The notes: generated by a model from the letters alone, not told the origin. A stretch of 64,000 bases of DNA from CAIWHR01 sp963724975 (GCA_963724975.1 CAVRXB010000001.1:248001-312000), one strand, 5' to 3'. Numbered from the stretch's first letter, positions 28,786 to 37,829 are shown. A program made the numbers and translations.

Positions 28786-30510
28786 ATGGCTGACGATCAA
28801 CCGGTCGGGGTCATGTCCCGACGCCATCAGATGTTTCCGGTGCTGACGGACGCCGAGATCGAGCGCATCCGCCGCTTTGGCACGCCGCGACGCTACGCCC
28901 ATGGCGAGCTTCTCATCACGGCCGGTAAGCCCGGGCCGGGCATGTTCGTCGTGCTGAAAGGCCGAGTCACGCTTAGCCAGCGCGACGGCTTGGGTCACGT
29001 CGTGCCGCTTGTCACCCATGGGCACGGGCAGTTTCTCGGCGAGGTCGCAACATTGTCGGGCGGCTCCGCGCTTGTGGATGCGCACGCGCATGACGACGTC
29101 GAGACGCTGCTGGTGCCACCCGAGAAGCTGCGCGCGCTGATCGTCGCCGAGGCGGACCTTGGTGAACGGATCGTGCGCGCTCTGATCCTGCGACGCGTGG
29201 GACTGATCGAGTCCGGGTCGAGCGGTCCGGTATTGATCGGCGGTTCGCAATCGGCGGACGTGCTGCGGTTGGAGAACTTCCTCAGGAGAAACGGTCACCC
29301 TTACCACGTCCTCGACGCGCAGGATGAAGGCGCGGCGGAGCTAGTGGCGCAATACGGCGCATCGCTCGCCGATGTGCTGGCGGTCTGCCCCAACGGTTCC
29401 GTGCTCTTCAACCCGTCCGAAGACGCGCTGGCGCGTTGCCTTGGCATGATCGACACGTCGGAGCATCGGGAGCTCTTCGACGTCGCTGTCGTGGGCGCCG
29501 GCCCCGCAGGATTGGCGACAGCCGTTTACGCAGCGTCGGAAGGATTGCATGTTGTCGTGCTCGACTGCCGATCGTATGGCGGCCAGGCAGGGGCGAGCTC
29601 GCGGATCGAGAACTATCTGGGCTTTCCGACTGGCATTTCGGGACCGGCGCTTGCCGGCCGCGCCTTCGTGCAGGCGCAGAAATTCGGCGCCGAGATCATG
29701 ATTCCGGCGCAGGCAGCGGCGCTCGAATGCGCGCGCAGTCGGCCCGATGACGAATTGGACCTTAAGTTACGCGATGGGCGCACGCTTCGGGCCCGCACGG
29801 TCGTCGTCGCCAGTGGCGCGCAGTATCGGCGGCCGGACGTGCCGCGCTTGGGCGAATTCGAGGGTCGTGGCGTCTGGTATTGGGCCTCCGCGCTCGAGGC
29901 CAAAATGTGTGCGGGCAGCGAGGTGATCCTCGTCGGCGGCGGTAATTCGGCCGGGCAGGCTGCGGTATTCCTCGCGCAGCATGCCGCCAAAGTCCATATG
30001 CTCGTACGTGGAAGCGGCCTTGCCGCCAGCATGTCGCGCTATCTGATCGATCGCATCGAAGCGACACCCAACATCGAACTTCATTCACATTCCGAGCTCA
30101 CACAGTTTCACGGTGATCCGGCGGAAGGACTTGCCGCGGTCTCCTGGCGAAACAGTCGAACGGGCGCCGAAGGCAGGCACCCGATTCGCAACGTGTTCCT
30201 GTTCGTGGGGGCCGATCCCGAGACACGGTGGCTTGCAGGTTGCGGCATGAAGTTCGACGATAACGGTTTCATTCTCACCGGCGACGCGGCAATTCCGGCC
30301 GACGGCACGAAGCCCGATACGCTGGAGTCGAGCATTCCAGGCGTGTTCGCGGTCGGCGACGTGCGCGCGGGTTCGGTCAAGCGTGTCGGCGGTGCTATCG
30401 GCGAAGGAGCCACGGTGGTCGCGCAGATTCATCGTTATCTTGCGCGCCGTCGTGAAAGCGGCGCTCCCGGCGTAGCTCCTCCGGGACCGCACCGCATGAC
30501 AACAGCTTGA
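28786..30510 (+). CDS. cyclic-nucleotide-binding domain/thioredoxin-reductase-like FAD oxidoreductase
   Basis: A 574-residue fusion. Residues 1 to about 140 form a CAP_ED (cNMP-binding) domain (GELLITAGKPGPGMFVVLKG, GQFLGEVATLSGG). A linker resembling a thioredoxin-fold segment follows. From about 225 comes a thioredoxin-reductase-type module with FAD motif VVGAGPAGLATAVYA, NAD(P) motif VGGGNSAGQAAVFLA and ATG-type GVFAVGDVRAG. The CxxC disulfide pair that defines true TrxB is absent; the region reads YWASALEAKMCAGSEV. So it is probably a flavin reductase acting on another partner. The ATG at 28786 is the first that precedes the cNMP domain. The next genes are DsbA-like and UBP zinc-finger proteins, a recurrent bacterial redox cluster. 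Confidence 0.88.
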   Translation: MADDQPVGVMSRRHQMFPVLTDAEIERIRRFGTPRRYAHGELLITAGKPGPGMFVVLKGRVTLSQRDGLGHVVPLVTHGHGQFLGEVATLSGGSALVDAHAHDDVETLLVPPEKLRALIVAEADLGERIVRALILRRVGLIESGSSGPVLIGGSQSADVLRLENFLRRNGHPYHVLDAQDEGAAELVAQYGASLADVLAVCPNGSVLFNPSEDALARCLGMIDTSEHRELFDVAVVGAGPAGLATAVYAASEGLHVVVLDCRSYGGQAGASSRIENYLGFPTGISGPALAGRAFVQAQKFGAEIMIPAQAAALECARSRPDDELDLKLRDGRTLRARTVVVASGAQYRRPDVPRLGEFEGRGVWYWASALEAKMCAGSEVILVGGGNSAGQAAVFLAQHAAKVHMLVRGSGLAASMSRYLIDRIEATPNIELHSHSELTQFHGDPAEGLAAVSWRNSRTGAEGRHPIRNVFLFVGADPETRWLAGCGMKFDDNGFILTGDAAIPADGTKPDTLESSIPGVFAVGDVRAGSVKRVGGAIGEGATVVAQIHRYLARRRESGAPGVAPPGPHRMTTA

Positions 30511-30547
30511 GAAGCGCGGCAGTTGCAACCGTCAAATCGGATCGATC

Positions 30548-31075
30548 ATGTTCGAGCTCACCGTTCCCGTAAGTCCGGCCGATCACGCCATCGGTCCCGC
30601 GCACGCAACCATCGTCGTCGTCGAGTACGGCGATTTCGAGTGCCCGAATTGCAAGCAAGCCGCTCCGGCGGTCAAGCTCCTGCTCCATCATTTCGCCGGC
30701 CGTGTCCGGTTCGTGTTCCGTCATTTCCCGCTGGAGGAAGTCCACCCGCACGCGCTGCGCGCGGCGGAGGCGGCGGAATGCGCGGGCGAGCAGGACAAGT
30801 TCTGGCCGATGCACGACATGCTGTTCGAGCACCAGTCTCATCTCGAAATGCCGGAGCTTCGCGGCTATGCGACGCAGCTGCAGCTGGACCTCGCTGCCTA
30901 CGATCGGGGGATGAATGACGGCGTCCACCTGCCACGGGTTCGAGATCACATCAAGAGCGGGCGCGAGAGCGGCGCTCGGTCGACGCCGACCTTTTTCGTC
31001 GACGGGCGGATCTGCGATGTGTCCTACGATCTCAAAGCTCTGTTCGTTGCCGTCGAGGCGGCGCTGCGGAAGTAG
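30548..31075 (+). CDS. DsbA-family thiol oxidoreductase, cytoplasmic
   Basis: A 175-residue thioredoxin-fold protein with active site FECPNCKQ (CxxC near residues 33-36) and the cis-proline loop SARSTPTFFVDGR. No signal peptide is present, so it should work in the cytoplasm, unlike periplasmic DsbA. It follows the TrxR-like flavoprotein by 37 bases and may be its redox partner, replacing the missing CxxC; that is inference. Confidence 0.88.
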   Translation: MFELTVPVSPADHAIGPAHATIVVVEYGDFECPNCKQAAPAVKLLLHHFAGRVRFVFRHFPLEEVHPHALRAAEAAECAGEQDKFWPMHDMLFEHQSHLEMPELRGYATQLQLDLAAYDRGMNDGVHLPRVRDHIKSGRESGARSTPTFFVDGRICDVSYDLKALFVAVEAALRK

Positions 31076-31096
31076 CCGCACGAATCAGGATTCGCC

Positions 31097-31363
31097 ATGC
31101 CTCGGCAGTGCAGCCACCTCGATCTCGTCAAGACCGATGTCCGCAACTCCGACGGGTGCGAGGAATGCCTCGCGATGGGCGACACATGGGTGCACCTTCG
31201 CCTGTGCCGGACCTGCGGGCACGTCGGATGCTGCGACGACTCGAAGAACAAGCACGCGACCAAGCATTTTCACAAGACGCGGCATCCGATCGTCACCTCG
31301 CTCGAGCCAGGCGAAGACTGGAGCTGGTGCTACATCGACGACCTCGCGATGGAGCTTGAGTGA
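31097..31363 (+). CDS. UBP-type zinc finger protein
   Basis: An 88-residue single-domain protein of the ZnF-UBP family, whose eukaryotic members bind the free C-terminus of ubiquitin. Zinc-ligand positions are visible in CSHLD, CEECLAMGDTWVHLRLCRTCG and HVGCCDDSKNKHATKHFHKTRHPI. Bacterial stand-alone copies are often found beside TrxR-like and DsbA-like genes; their ligand is unknown. Its stop overlaps the MFS gene start. A diverged piece of a second copy lies just beyond the MFS gene (32964-33026). Confidence 0.9.
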   Translation: MPRQCSHLDLVKTDVRNSDGCEECLAMGDTWVHLRLCRTCGHVGCCDDSKNKHATKHFHKTRHPIVTSLEPGEDWSWCYIDDLAMELE

Positions 31364-32967
31364 CTGCCAGCGCGGCGCCGTCAACCGGCGACGCGGCCGC
31401 TTCGCCCTGGGGTCCTCTGCGGAACAGGCTTTTCCGCGGACTCTGGATCGCGACGATCGTCTCGAACGTCGGAACGTGGATGCAGGATGTGGGCGCGGGC
31501 TGGCTCATGACCTCGCTCTCGTCGTCGCCGTCGTTGGTCGCGCTGGTCGAGGCTGCCGACAGCATCCCGGTCATGCTGCTCGCGCTCCCGGCCGGGGCGA
31601 TTGCCGACATCGTCGATCGCCGGCGCCTGCTGATCGTCGTCCAGGTCTACCTGCTGATCGTCGCGGGTCTTCTGGGGGTCCTTACGCTCTTCGACCTGAC
31701 GACCGCGTGGGTCCTCCTCGGCTTCACGTTCGCGCTCGGCGTCGGCGCGGCCGTGGTGATGCCGGCATGGTCAGCAATCGTTCCCGATCTCGTGCCGCCG
31801 GCCGAGTTGCCTGCAGCTATCGCACTCAACAGCATCGCGATCAACGTGTCGCGCGCCATCGGCCCCGCGGCTGCCGGTGCGCTGGTCGCGGCGGTCGGAC
31901 CCTGGCTCGTGTTCGTGCTGAACGCCCTTTCCTATATCGGGATCCTCACGGTGCTGCTGCGCTGGCGGCGGGAGCATCACAAGAGCTCGTTGCCCGCCGA
32001 GCGCTTCGCGAGCGCGATGCGCGTTGGCGTGCGCTTCGTCTTGCATACGCGCGCGCTGCAGATCGTGCTGATCCGGGGAAGCGCATTTTTCGTATTCGCG
32101 AGCGCAACGTGGTCGCTCTTTCCTCTCATCGTGCGGCGCGAGTTGCAGCGCGGCCCCGAGATCTACGGTCTGCTGCTTACCTGTATCGGGATCGGCGCGG
32201 TCGCTGGCGCGATGCTGCTGCCCCGGGTGCGGGCGAAACTCTCGCGCGACGTGGTGGTCGCGGGTGCGAGTCTCCTTTACGCGGGCGCGGCGCTCGCGCT
32301 CGCGTACGTGCAGAACCTGGGGCTCCTGGCGGTCGCGATGCTGGCGACCGGTGCCGCCTGGATCGCGATCCTGTCCGCGCTGCAGGTGTCGGCGCAGCTC
32401 ACGCTGCCGCCGTGGGTGCGGGCGCGCGGACTCGCGGCGTTTGTCGTGATCTTCATGGGCGGCATGGCGCTCGGCAGTATCCTTTGGGGTCAGGTCGCCA
32501 CGAGTATCGGCATTCCTTCCGCGCTGACGATCGCTGCCGTTGGGATGGCGGTCGCTGTAGCCTTGACCTGGCGATTCAGGCTCGGGCAGCACGAGGTGCT
32601 CGATTTCACGCCGACGATGGACTGGCCGCTGCCACTGCTCGCGGAAACGCCGGAGCCGGACATGTCCGTCATGGTGACGATCGATTATCGGATCCAGAAC
32701 GACAAGCGCGCCGATTTCGTCGCGGCGATGCAGGAAGTGCGCCTCATGCGTCGCCGCAACGGCGCGTACTTCTGGCAGCTCTTCCACGATTCCGAGGAAC
32801 CCGGCCACTTCGTCGAATGCTTCATGGACGAATCGTGGGTCGAGCATCTGCGCCAGCACGAACGTGCGAGTGTGGCCGACCGCAACATCCTGCGAGGCGC
32901 GACGCAATACCTGGTCGAAGGCACGACGACGAAATCGTCGCACTATCTCGCGGACCGCGAATCGTGA
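31360..32967 (+). CDS. MFS transporter, MFS_3/EntS-like, with C-terminal cytosolic domain
   Basis: A 535-residue protein with about 12 transmembrane helices (N-terminal FRGLWIATIVSNVGTWMQDVG is typical of the MFS_3 family, with DRRRLLI in the A-loop). It has an extra C-terminal domain of about 100 residues (MSVMVTIDYRIQNDKRADFVAA to ATQYLVEG) resembling antibiotic-biosynthesis monooxygenase/ferredoxin-like folds. Members export siderophores or drugs; the substrate is unknown. The start codon (GTG or ATG variant at 31360) overlaps the UBP gene by 4 bases, so the two are coupled. Confidence 0.9.
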   Translation: MTASAAPSTGDAAASPWGPLRNRLFRGLWIATIVSNVGTWMQDVGAGWLMTSLSSSPSLVALVEAADSIPVMLLALPAGAIADIVDRRRLLIVVQVYLLIVAGLLGVLTLFDLTTAWVLLGFTFALGVGAAVVMPAWSAIVPDLVPPAELPAAIALNSIAINVSRAIGPAAAGALVAAVGPWLVFVLNALSYIGILTVLLRWRREHHKSSLPAERFASAMRVGVRFVLHTRALQIVLIRGSAFFVFASATWSLFPLIVRRELQRGPEIYGLLLTCIGIGAVAGAMLLPRVRAKLSRDVVVAGASLLYAGAALALAYVQNLGLLAVAMLATGAAWIAILSALQVSAQLTLPPWVRARGLAAFVVIFMGGMALGSILWGQVATSIGIPSALTIAAVGMAVAVALTWRFRLGQHEVLDFTPTMDWPLPLLAETPEPDMSVMVTIDYRIQNDKRADFVAAMQEVRLMRRRNGAYFWQLFHDSEEPGHFVECFMDESWVEHLRQHERASVADRNILRGATQYLVEGTTTKSSHYLADRES

Positions 32968-33026
32968 GTCGAGCCGTACACTCGAGCTGGTGCTACGTCG
33001 ACGAGCTCCCCATACAGCTCGGCTGA
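32964..33026 (+). pseudogene. C-terminal remnant of a second UBP zinc-finger gene
   Basis: The reading frame opening at GTG 32964 yields HSSWCYVDELPIQLG before TGA. This aligns with the end of the upstream UBP protein (DWSWCYIDDLAMELE) in both residues and nucleotides. The zinc-binding part is missing. It is about 20 codons long and sits directly after the MFS gene. Confidence 0.6.
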
Positions 33027-33033
33027 CCGAATC

Positions 33034-33798
33034 TCAGCACCGCTGACCGGCGATTTGCTTCAACGCGGGCAGATCGAGCAACTTCACCACCCGGCCCTGC
33101 ACCTGGATCATTCCGGCAGCCTGGAAGCGCGACAACACGCGACTCACGGTCTCGAGCTGCAGCCCCAGGTAGCTGCCGATGTCCTCCCGCGTCAACCGGA
33201 GCACGTACTCCGTCGCCGAGTAGCCGCGCTCGCGGTAGCGGTGCGACAGATTCAGCAGAAAGACCGCTAACCGCTCCTCGGCACGCAGGCTGCCGAGCAT
33301 CAGCATGACGTTCTGGTCACGCGTAATTTCGGCGGACAGCACCTTGTGCAGGTTTCGCTGCAATGGAACGACATGCCGCGCGAGTTCCTCCAGCCGATCG
33401 AATGGCAGGACGCAAACCTCGGTGTCCTCGAGCGCCATTGCCTGACCGCTGTGGCGTTCGGTTCCGATCCCGTCCATCCCCACGATGTCGCCGACCATGT
33501 GGTAGCCCGCCACCTGCTCGTGCCCCTTCTCACCGAGCACGGTGGTCTTGCATGAGCCGACGCGTATGGCATGGAGTGCCGAAAACGGGTCGCCTGCTCG
33601 GTAAACCGTGTCGCCTTTTTTGAACCGCAAGCGCTCGGTCACCAATGCGTTGATCTGACGCAATCCGTCGCGATCAACCCCGACCGGCAGGCACAGCTCC
33701 CGCACACTGCAGCTGAGGCAATGCGTCTTGACGTCGCTGATGTTGACGGATGCAGGAAGGACCAATGCCGATGACCGAGGACTACCTGAACTCGACAT
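33034..33798 (-). CDS. fnr: FNR-type oxygen-sensing transcriptional regulator
   Basis: A 254-residue Crp/Fnr-family protein with all four [4Fe-4S] ligands at FNR-like positions: C27, C30, C36 (CLSCSVRELC) and C128 (TEVCVLPF). The cNMP-like sensor domain is followed by a helix-turn-helix with recognition helix LETVSRVLSRF, keeping the Glu, Ser and Arg that contact TTGAT half-sites. Such proteins dimerise and activate anaerobic genes when the cluster is intact. Matching TTGA[C/T]-N4-[A/G]TCAA palindromes occur before several downstream operons. No site was found directly before fnr itself. Confidence 0.94.
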   Translation of the reverse strand: MSSSGSPRSSALVLPASVNISDVKTHCLSCSVRELCLPVGVDRDGLRQINALVTERLRFKKGDTVYRAGDPFSALHAIRVGSCKTTVLGEKGHEQVAGYHMVGDIVGMDGIGTERHSGQAMALEDTEVCVLPFDRLEELARHVVPLQRNLHKVLSAEITRDQNVMLMLGSLRAEERLAVFLLNLSHRYRERGYSATEYVLRLTREDIGSYLGLQLETVSRVLSRFQAAGMIQVQGRVVKLLDLPALKQIAGQRC

Positions 33799-33971
33799 TT
33801 ACGGAGCTCGCAGCCGTTGGGGACCGGCAAGTCTACGCCAATCCCGTTCAGAGGTACGAGGGTCGCGTCCGCAAACGAGAAAGCCGGCGCAGGCCGGCGT
33901 CCGCAATTGGCGCGCGGTCTATCGGCGACCAGGACAACTCGCAGTGGTCCGAGTGCGCGTCGCGGTACGAG

Positions 33972-35477
33972 CTACTTGCCCTGCGCCTTCTTGTTGTCGG
34001 CTGTCGCCGCCTTCTTCTCCGGCGCGGGAGTGCTCTTCGGCGCATCAGTTGACGTTGCCTTGACAGCCGCGGCCTGCGGGGGCTTGGCGTTCAGATCGAG
34101 CTCGGGCCACTTGCGTCCGTGGCAGGCGGGATTCGCACAGAAGCTGCCGCCCTCGTTGCCCCATTTGATCGGGCCGTGGCACGTCGCGCACGAATCGTCG
34201 ATCTTCGAGCGATGTTCGTGCATCCAGTTGGGCGCGTCGTGGCTATCCGGTGGTGTCATGCCGGGCGCGACGGTCGAGGCGACCGATCGCTGGCCGTTTT
34301 CGCGCTCGACCTGCGGCAGCGCATGGCACAGCGTGCACTGCAGACGTACCGCCTCGCCCTTCTCGTTCATGTGCTTGCCGTCGTGGCAGCGGAAACAGCC
34401 GGGAGAATCGAAATGCCCGACGTTGTTCGGGAAGTCCTTCCAGGTGAGCGGCTTGCCGTTGTGATCACCGGAAAAAGACGTCAGCATCAGGATCTGCTGC
34501 ATCGTGTCGGCGAACTTCTTCTCGGCGTCCTTCGTCTTCGCGGGAACGTCCTTAGGCGCTTCCGCGGCGATGATCTGGGCGAATTTCGCGGCGCGCTCCT
34601 TGTCCGGGCCACCGATGCCGGCGGACTTCTGGATGATCGTATCCGAGCGCGCCTTGATCGACGGCAGGAGGCTCCGGTCGATACGCCCTTCCTCCATCGC
34701 GTCGTCGACCAGTCTCGCCGGATTGGTGAAGGGATGGCCCGAGGCGTTGTGGCAGTCGATGCAGTCTATCCGCCGCTTTTCCATCTTCTCGGCGTCGGCG
34801 CGCGTCACGCCGGCGGTGGCGTCGAAGTAGGTCGCCTTCACCTTGCCGTCGTAGCCGCGGACCTCGACCAGCGGGATCTTCTGCTTCTGCGGATCGAGCG
34901 CGACGTACTCGACGTCTTGCGCGATGTGCCAGTGGATGCCCTTGGCGACGGCGCCGCCCGGCCGGAGCTGCGGAGTGATGTCCTTGTCGCCGCTGGCGAG
35001 AGCGGGCCCCGCCCCGGTGTGCATCTGCAGCGTCGTGCGCCCTTGCGTGCTCTTCGGATCCGATCCGAAGCGATACTTGTAGCGGATCGTGTCGTCGTGT
35101 CGCGACTCGGGCCAGTGGCAGGCCTCGCACGACTCGCGCGCCGGGCGGAGGCTGTGGGTCACGGTCGGACGCTCGTAGCCGACGATCATCCCCCAGAGCT
35201 CGTTGATGTGCGTCGGCTTGATGGCCATCAGCTGGAGCGTCGAAAGACGGCCCATGTGGCACTCGACGCAGTTGACGCGAGCATGGAATGACGCCGCATG
35301 CGCGACGGGCTCCTCCGGATGGACCGCATGACAGACATTGGTGCAAAACGCGTTGCTGTTGCTGTATTCCCAGGCGACGATGCCGCCGGCGCCCAGGATC
35401 GCCAGAGCGATCAGGCCCACGACGACCGTCGTGACCGCACCCGTCACCAGCGTGCGCCGCCCCAGCTTGATCCTCAT
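33972..35477 (-). CDS. membrane-anchored multiheme (about 8) c-type cytochrome, NapC/NirT-like N-terminus
   Basis: A 501-residue cytochrome with one N-terminal transmembrane anchor (about residues 11-38), then heme sites. Six are canonical (CVECH, CEACH, CIDCH, CFRCH, CTLCH, CATCH). Two others are unusual: CTNVCH (CX3CH) right after the anchor and CANPACH (CX4CH) near the C-terminus. The first pair resembles NapC/NirT quinol-oxidising cytochromes. The last 45 residues are Lys/Ala/Pro-rich with no heme. It should sit on the periplasmic face and take electrons from the quinone pool. It is the last gene of a run with a b-type cytochrome and an 11-heme cytochrome. The terminal acceptor is unknown. 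Confidence 0.85.
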   Translation of the reverse strand: MRIKLGRRTLVTGAVTTVVVGLIALAILGAGGIVAWEYSNSNAFCTNVCHAVHPEEPVAHAASFHARVNCVECHMGRLSTLQLMAIKPTHINELWGMIVGYERPTVTHSLRPARESCEACHWPESRHDDTIRYKYRFGSDPKSTQGRTTLQMHTGAGPALASGDKDITPQLRPGGAVAKGIHWHIAQDVEYVALDPQKQKIPLVEVRGYDGKVKATYFDATAGVTRADAEKMEKRRIDCIDCHNASGHPFTNPARLVDDAMEEGRIDRSLLPSIKARSDTIIQKSAGIGGPDKERAAKFAQIIAAEAPKDVPAKTKDAEKKFADTMQQILMLTSFSGDHNGKPLTWKDFPNNVGHFDSPGCFRCHDGKHMNEKGEAVRLQCTLCHALPQVERENGQRSVASTVAPGMTPPDSHDAPNWMHEHRSKIDDSCATCHGPIKWGNEGGSFCANPACHGRKWPELDLNAKPPQAAAVKATSTDAPKSTPAPEKKAATADNKKAQGK

Positions 35478-35589
35478 CGCCCCTCCTCGCGTTGCGGTCT
35501 GCGCATCTCTCGCGGTGCGTCAACCGCGCCGCGCAAGCGCATTCACTGCGGTTATATCGGTTTGTTTGCGATCCCTCAGACCGGATTAT

Positions 35590-36465
35590 CTAGAAGATAC
35601 TGTAGACGATCAACACGATCGCGACGATGCCGAGCGCGAGGGTGGTCCCGCCGACGGTCCATCCGAACCATTTCGACTCGGCCGTCGGTGGCGGCGCTTC
35701 CTTCTCTGCCAGGCGGCCTTCGCGTACCAGCCGCTCGTATTCGACGGCGCGCTCGGTCTTGAGCTCGTGCTCGGAGATGCGCCCGGTGAAGATCACGGTA
35801 TCCATCGGGAACTTCGCCGGCCGGACGTGGCCGTTGAAGAAGTGGAACGTGAAGATGAAGCCGACGGCGAGCAGCGCCTCCTCGCCGTGGACCAGCGCCG
35901 CGATATTGAACATCCAGCCGGGCAGTACCTTCGAGAAGAACACCGGGAACCAGAGCAGGAGCCCCGAGCCGCCGATGATGAACATCCCCCAGAAAACGGC
36001 CCAGTAGTCGAACTTTTCCCAGTAGGTCCAGCGGTCGAACTGCGGCTGCGCGCCACGGCCGACGAACCACTTGAAGTTGCGCCAGATGTCGATGCCATCC
36101 TGCGGCTGCGGGACCAAAGAGTCCGGGCCCCAGAAGATCGACAGGAGCTGCCCGCGCGAAATGGCCCGCGAGAAGACGAGCACGACGTGACTCACGAACA
36201 CGACGATCATCACGAAGGCGCAGAAGCGGTGGATGAGGCCCGCGCCATCGAAGCCGCCAAGCATCCGCGCCAGCGTCGCGGCCCACGCCTTGTTCGAGTA
36301 GAGGAGCGGCAGGCCCGACAGCGCGCAGCCGACGAAGGTCAGCATGAGCGCCGCGTGCATGACGCGCTCGATCGGCGTGAAGCGCCGGTAGTAGCGCTGG
36401 CCGAGGCTCGCGCCGCGCGCGGCGCCTCCGGCCGAAGCCGCGGGATTCGCGGTAGCTGTCGTCAT
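35590..36465 (-). CDS. cytochrome b subunit, formate dehydrogenase gamma/b561-like
   Basis: A 291-residue integral membrane protein with about five transmembrane helices and paired histidines suited to heme b (RVMHAALMLTFVGCALSGLP, GLIHRFCAFVMIVVFVSHVV, ALVHGEEALLAVGFIFTFHFFNGH). This matches the di-heme FdhI/HydC/CbcL-type family that exchanges electrons with quinones. The ATG at 36465 overlaps the upstream cytochrome's stop (TGATG). Together with multiheme cytochromes on both sides it probably forms a quinol:cytochrome c oxidoreductase like Geobacter Cbc complexes. Confidence 0.88.
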   Translation of the reverse strand: MTTATANPAASAGGAARGASLGQRYYRRFTPIERVMHAALMLTFVGCALSGLPLLYSNKAWAATLARMLGGFDGAGLIHRFCAFVMIVVFVSHVVLVFSRAISRGQLLSIFWGPDSLVPQPQDGIDIWRNFKWFVGRGAQPQFDRWTYWEKFDYWAVFWGMFIIGGSGLLLWFPVFFSKVLPGWMFNIAALVHGEEALLAVGFIFTFHFFNGHVRPAKFPMDTVIFTGRISEHELKTERAVEYERLVREGRLAEKEAPPPTAESKWFGWTVGGTTLALGIVAIVLIVYSIF

Positions 36466-37759
36466 CAGTGGCCTCCGTCGCCGCCTGCTGCGCCCGAACT
36501 TGACGCGCAGCTCGCGGTAGAGCCAGAACACGGTGTGGATGCCGAAGAACGCGAACACCCCGAACAGCAGGATCTCCATGAACTTCGCCGCGTAGTAGAA
36601 GATCGGATCGCGCGCCTTGTCGTGCCGGTTCGCGTGCGGATCGAAGCTCGCGAAGTTCGGACCGGCGCGCGGCGTGGCATTGTCTGGCAGGTCGCGAGCC
36701 GGTTCTGCTTCGACACCTTCGACGCCGGATTCGACGCCGGCAGCACCTCGTGCGCGCCGTGGCACGACGCGCAGGTCGCCATGCGCGAGTAGCCCAGCGC
36801 CGTCACCTGGCCGTGGAACGTGTCGCGGTACGTCGACAGGTAATCCGCGTGGCAGGTGCCGCACTCCTTGATCACCTCGGTCTGGAAGGTCGGCGCCTCG
36901 TGCTGCTGGATCGCGTGTGCGCTGTGGCAGTCGGTGCACCCGGGCGCGGCCAGCACGCCGTCCTGGCGGAGCTTGCCGTGCATGCCCTTCATGTACGCGG
37001 TGCGCTCCGGCGAGTGACACGAACCGCAGGTGTCGGGGACTCTTCGCCCGGTTCGTCCGGCTTCCTTCCTCGCTCTTGGCGAGGATGCTGTGCGCGCCGT
37101 GGCAGTTCGTGCACGTCGGCGCCGAGCCTTGCGCGGCGCCCTTGAGCGCCTTGCCGTGAATGCTGTCGTGGAACTTGCCGGCGACGCTGCCGCTCGGCAG
37201 CTTGCCCTTGGCCATCGTCGCGTCGTCGCCGTGGCAGCGCGAGCAGGTGGCTTTCGACGTTGGCATGGTTCGTCCGCGATGCCGGGTTCTTCGCCTGCAG
37301 GATGTCGTGCGTCCCGTGGCAGTCGGTGCAGGTCGCGGCGACTTCGTTGCCGCCCTTGCGCGCCTTGCCGTGGACGGTCGTCGCGTATTCCTTGACCGGC
37401 TGCTCGTGGCAGGTCGCGCAGTTGACGGGCTTGAGCTTCTCCGCGTGCGGGATCTTCTGTGCGGACACGTCGGCGTGGCAAGCGGTGCATTCGAGCTTCA
37501 GACTGCCGTGGACCGACGAGGTGAACTTCGCGGCGTCGACCGCAATCGAATTTCCCTTCGCGCCCTTGGCGTCCTTGTCCCCGTGACACATGAGACAGGT
37601 ATCGGTGACGCTGGGTGCCGGTGGGGGTGCCGGTTTCGTCGCCGCCTGCACGACGGCGCTCGCCGCCAGCCAGGCGATCAGGATCGCACGTATCGTTCGG
37701 ACTGCAATCACGGGAAATTTGGACCGCGAATCCACGTCGCCGGGCAAACGCCACGTCAA
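36465..37759 (-). CDS. multiheme c-type cytochrome (about 11 hemes) with C-terminal membrane anchor, frameshifted
   Basis: An exported cytochrome whose heme motifs are spread over three frames: CLMCH, CTACH, CATCH, CTDCH, then CSRCH, CTNCH, then CGSCH, CTDCH, CGTCH, CASCH and a probable CQTCH restored by removing one A. The last frame gives a single hydrophobic helix (FYYAAKFMEILLFGVFAFFG) as C-terminal anchor. Frame changes are needed near 37255, 37040, 36680 and close to the stop. All heme motifs stay conserved, so sequencing indels are likely. A GTG at 37711 just before the hydrophobic signal segment is an alternative start. An FNR-type palindrome lies upstream (37830-37843). It is the probable periplasmic partner of the adjacent cytochrome b. 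Confidence 0.75.
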
Positions 37760-37829
37760 ACGAAAATTCGCTCACGCGCGGCGATCGCTGCCTGAGGCTG
37801 CAGGATGACATCCATGTCCGCATGTCAGG

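Noticed and set aside
33750..34052. Short plus-strand frame between fnr and the octaheme gene
   Set aside because: No family features; it overlaps ends of both minus-strand genes and has Arg-rich shadow composition.
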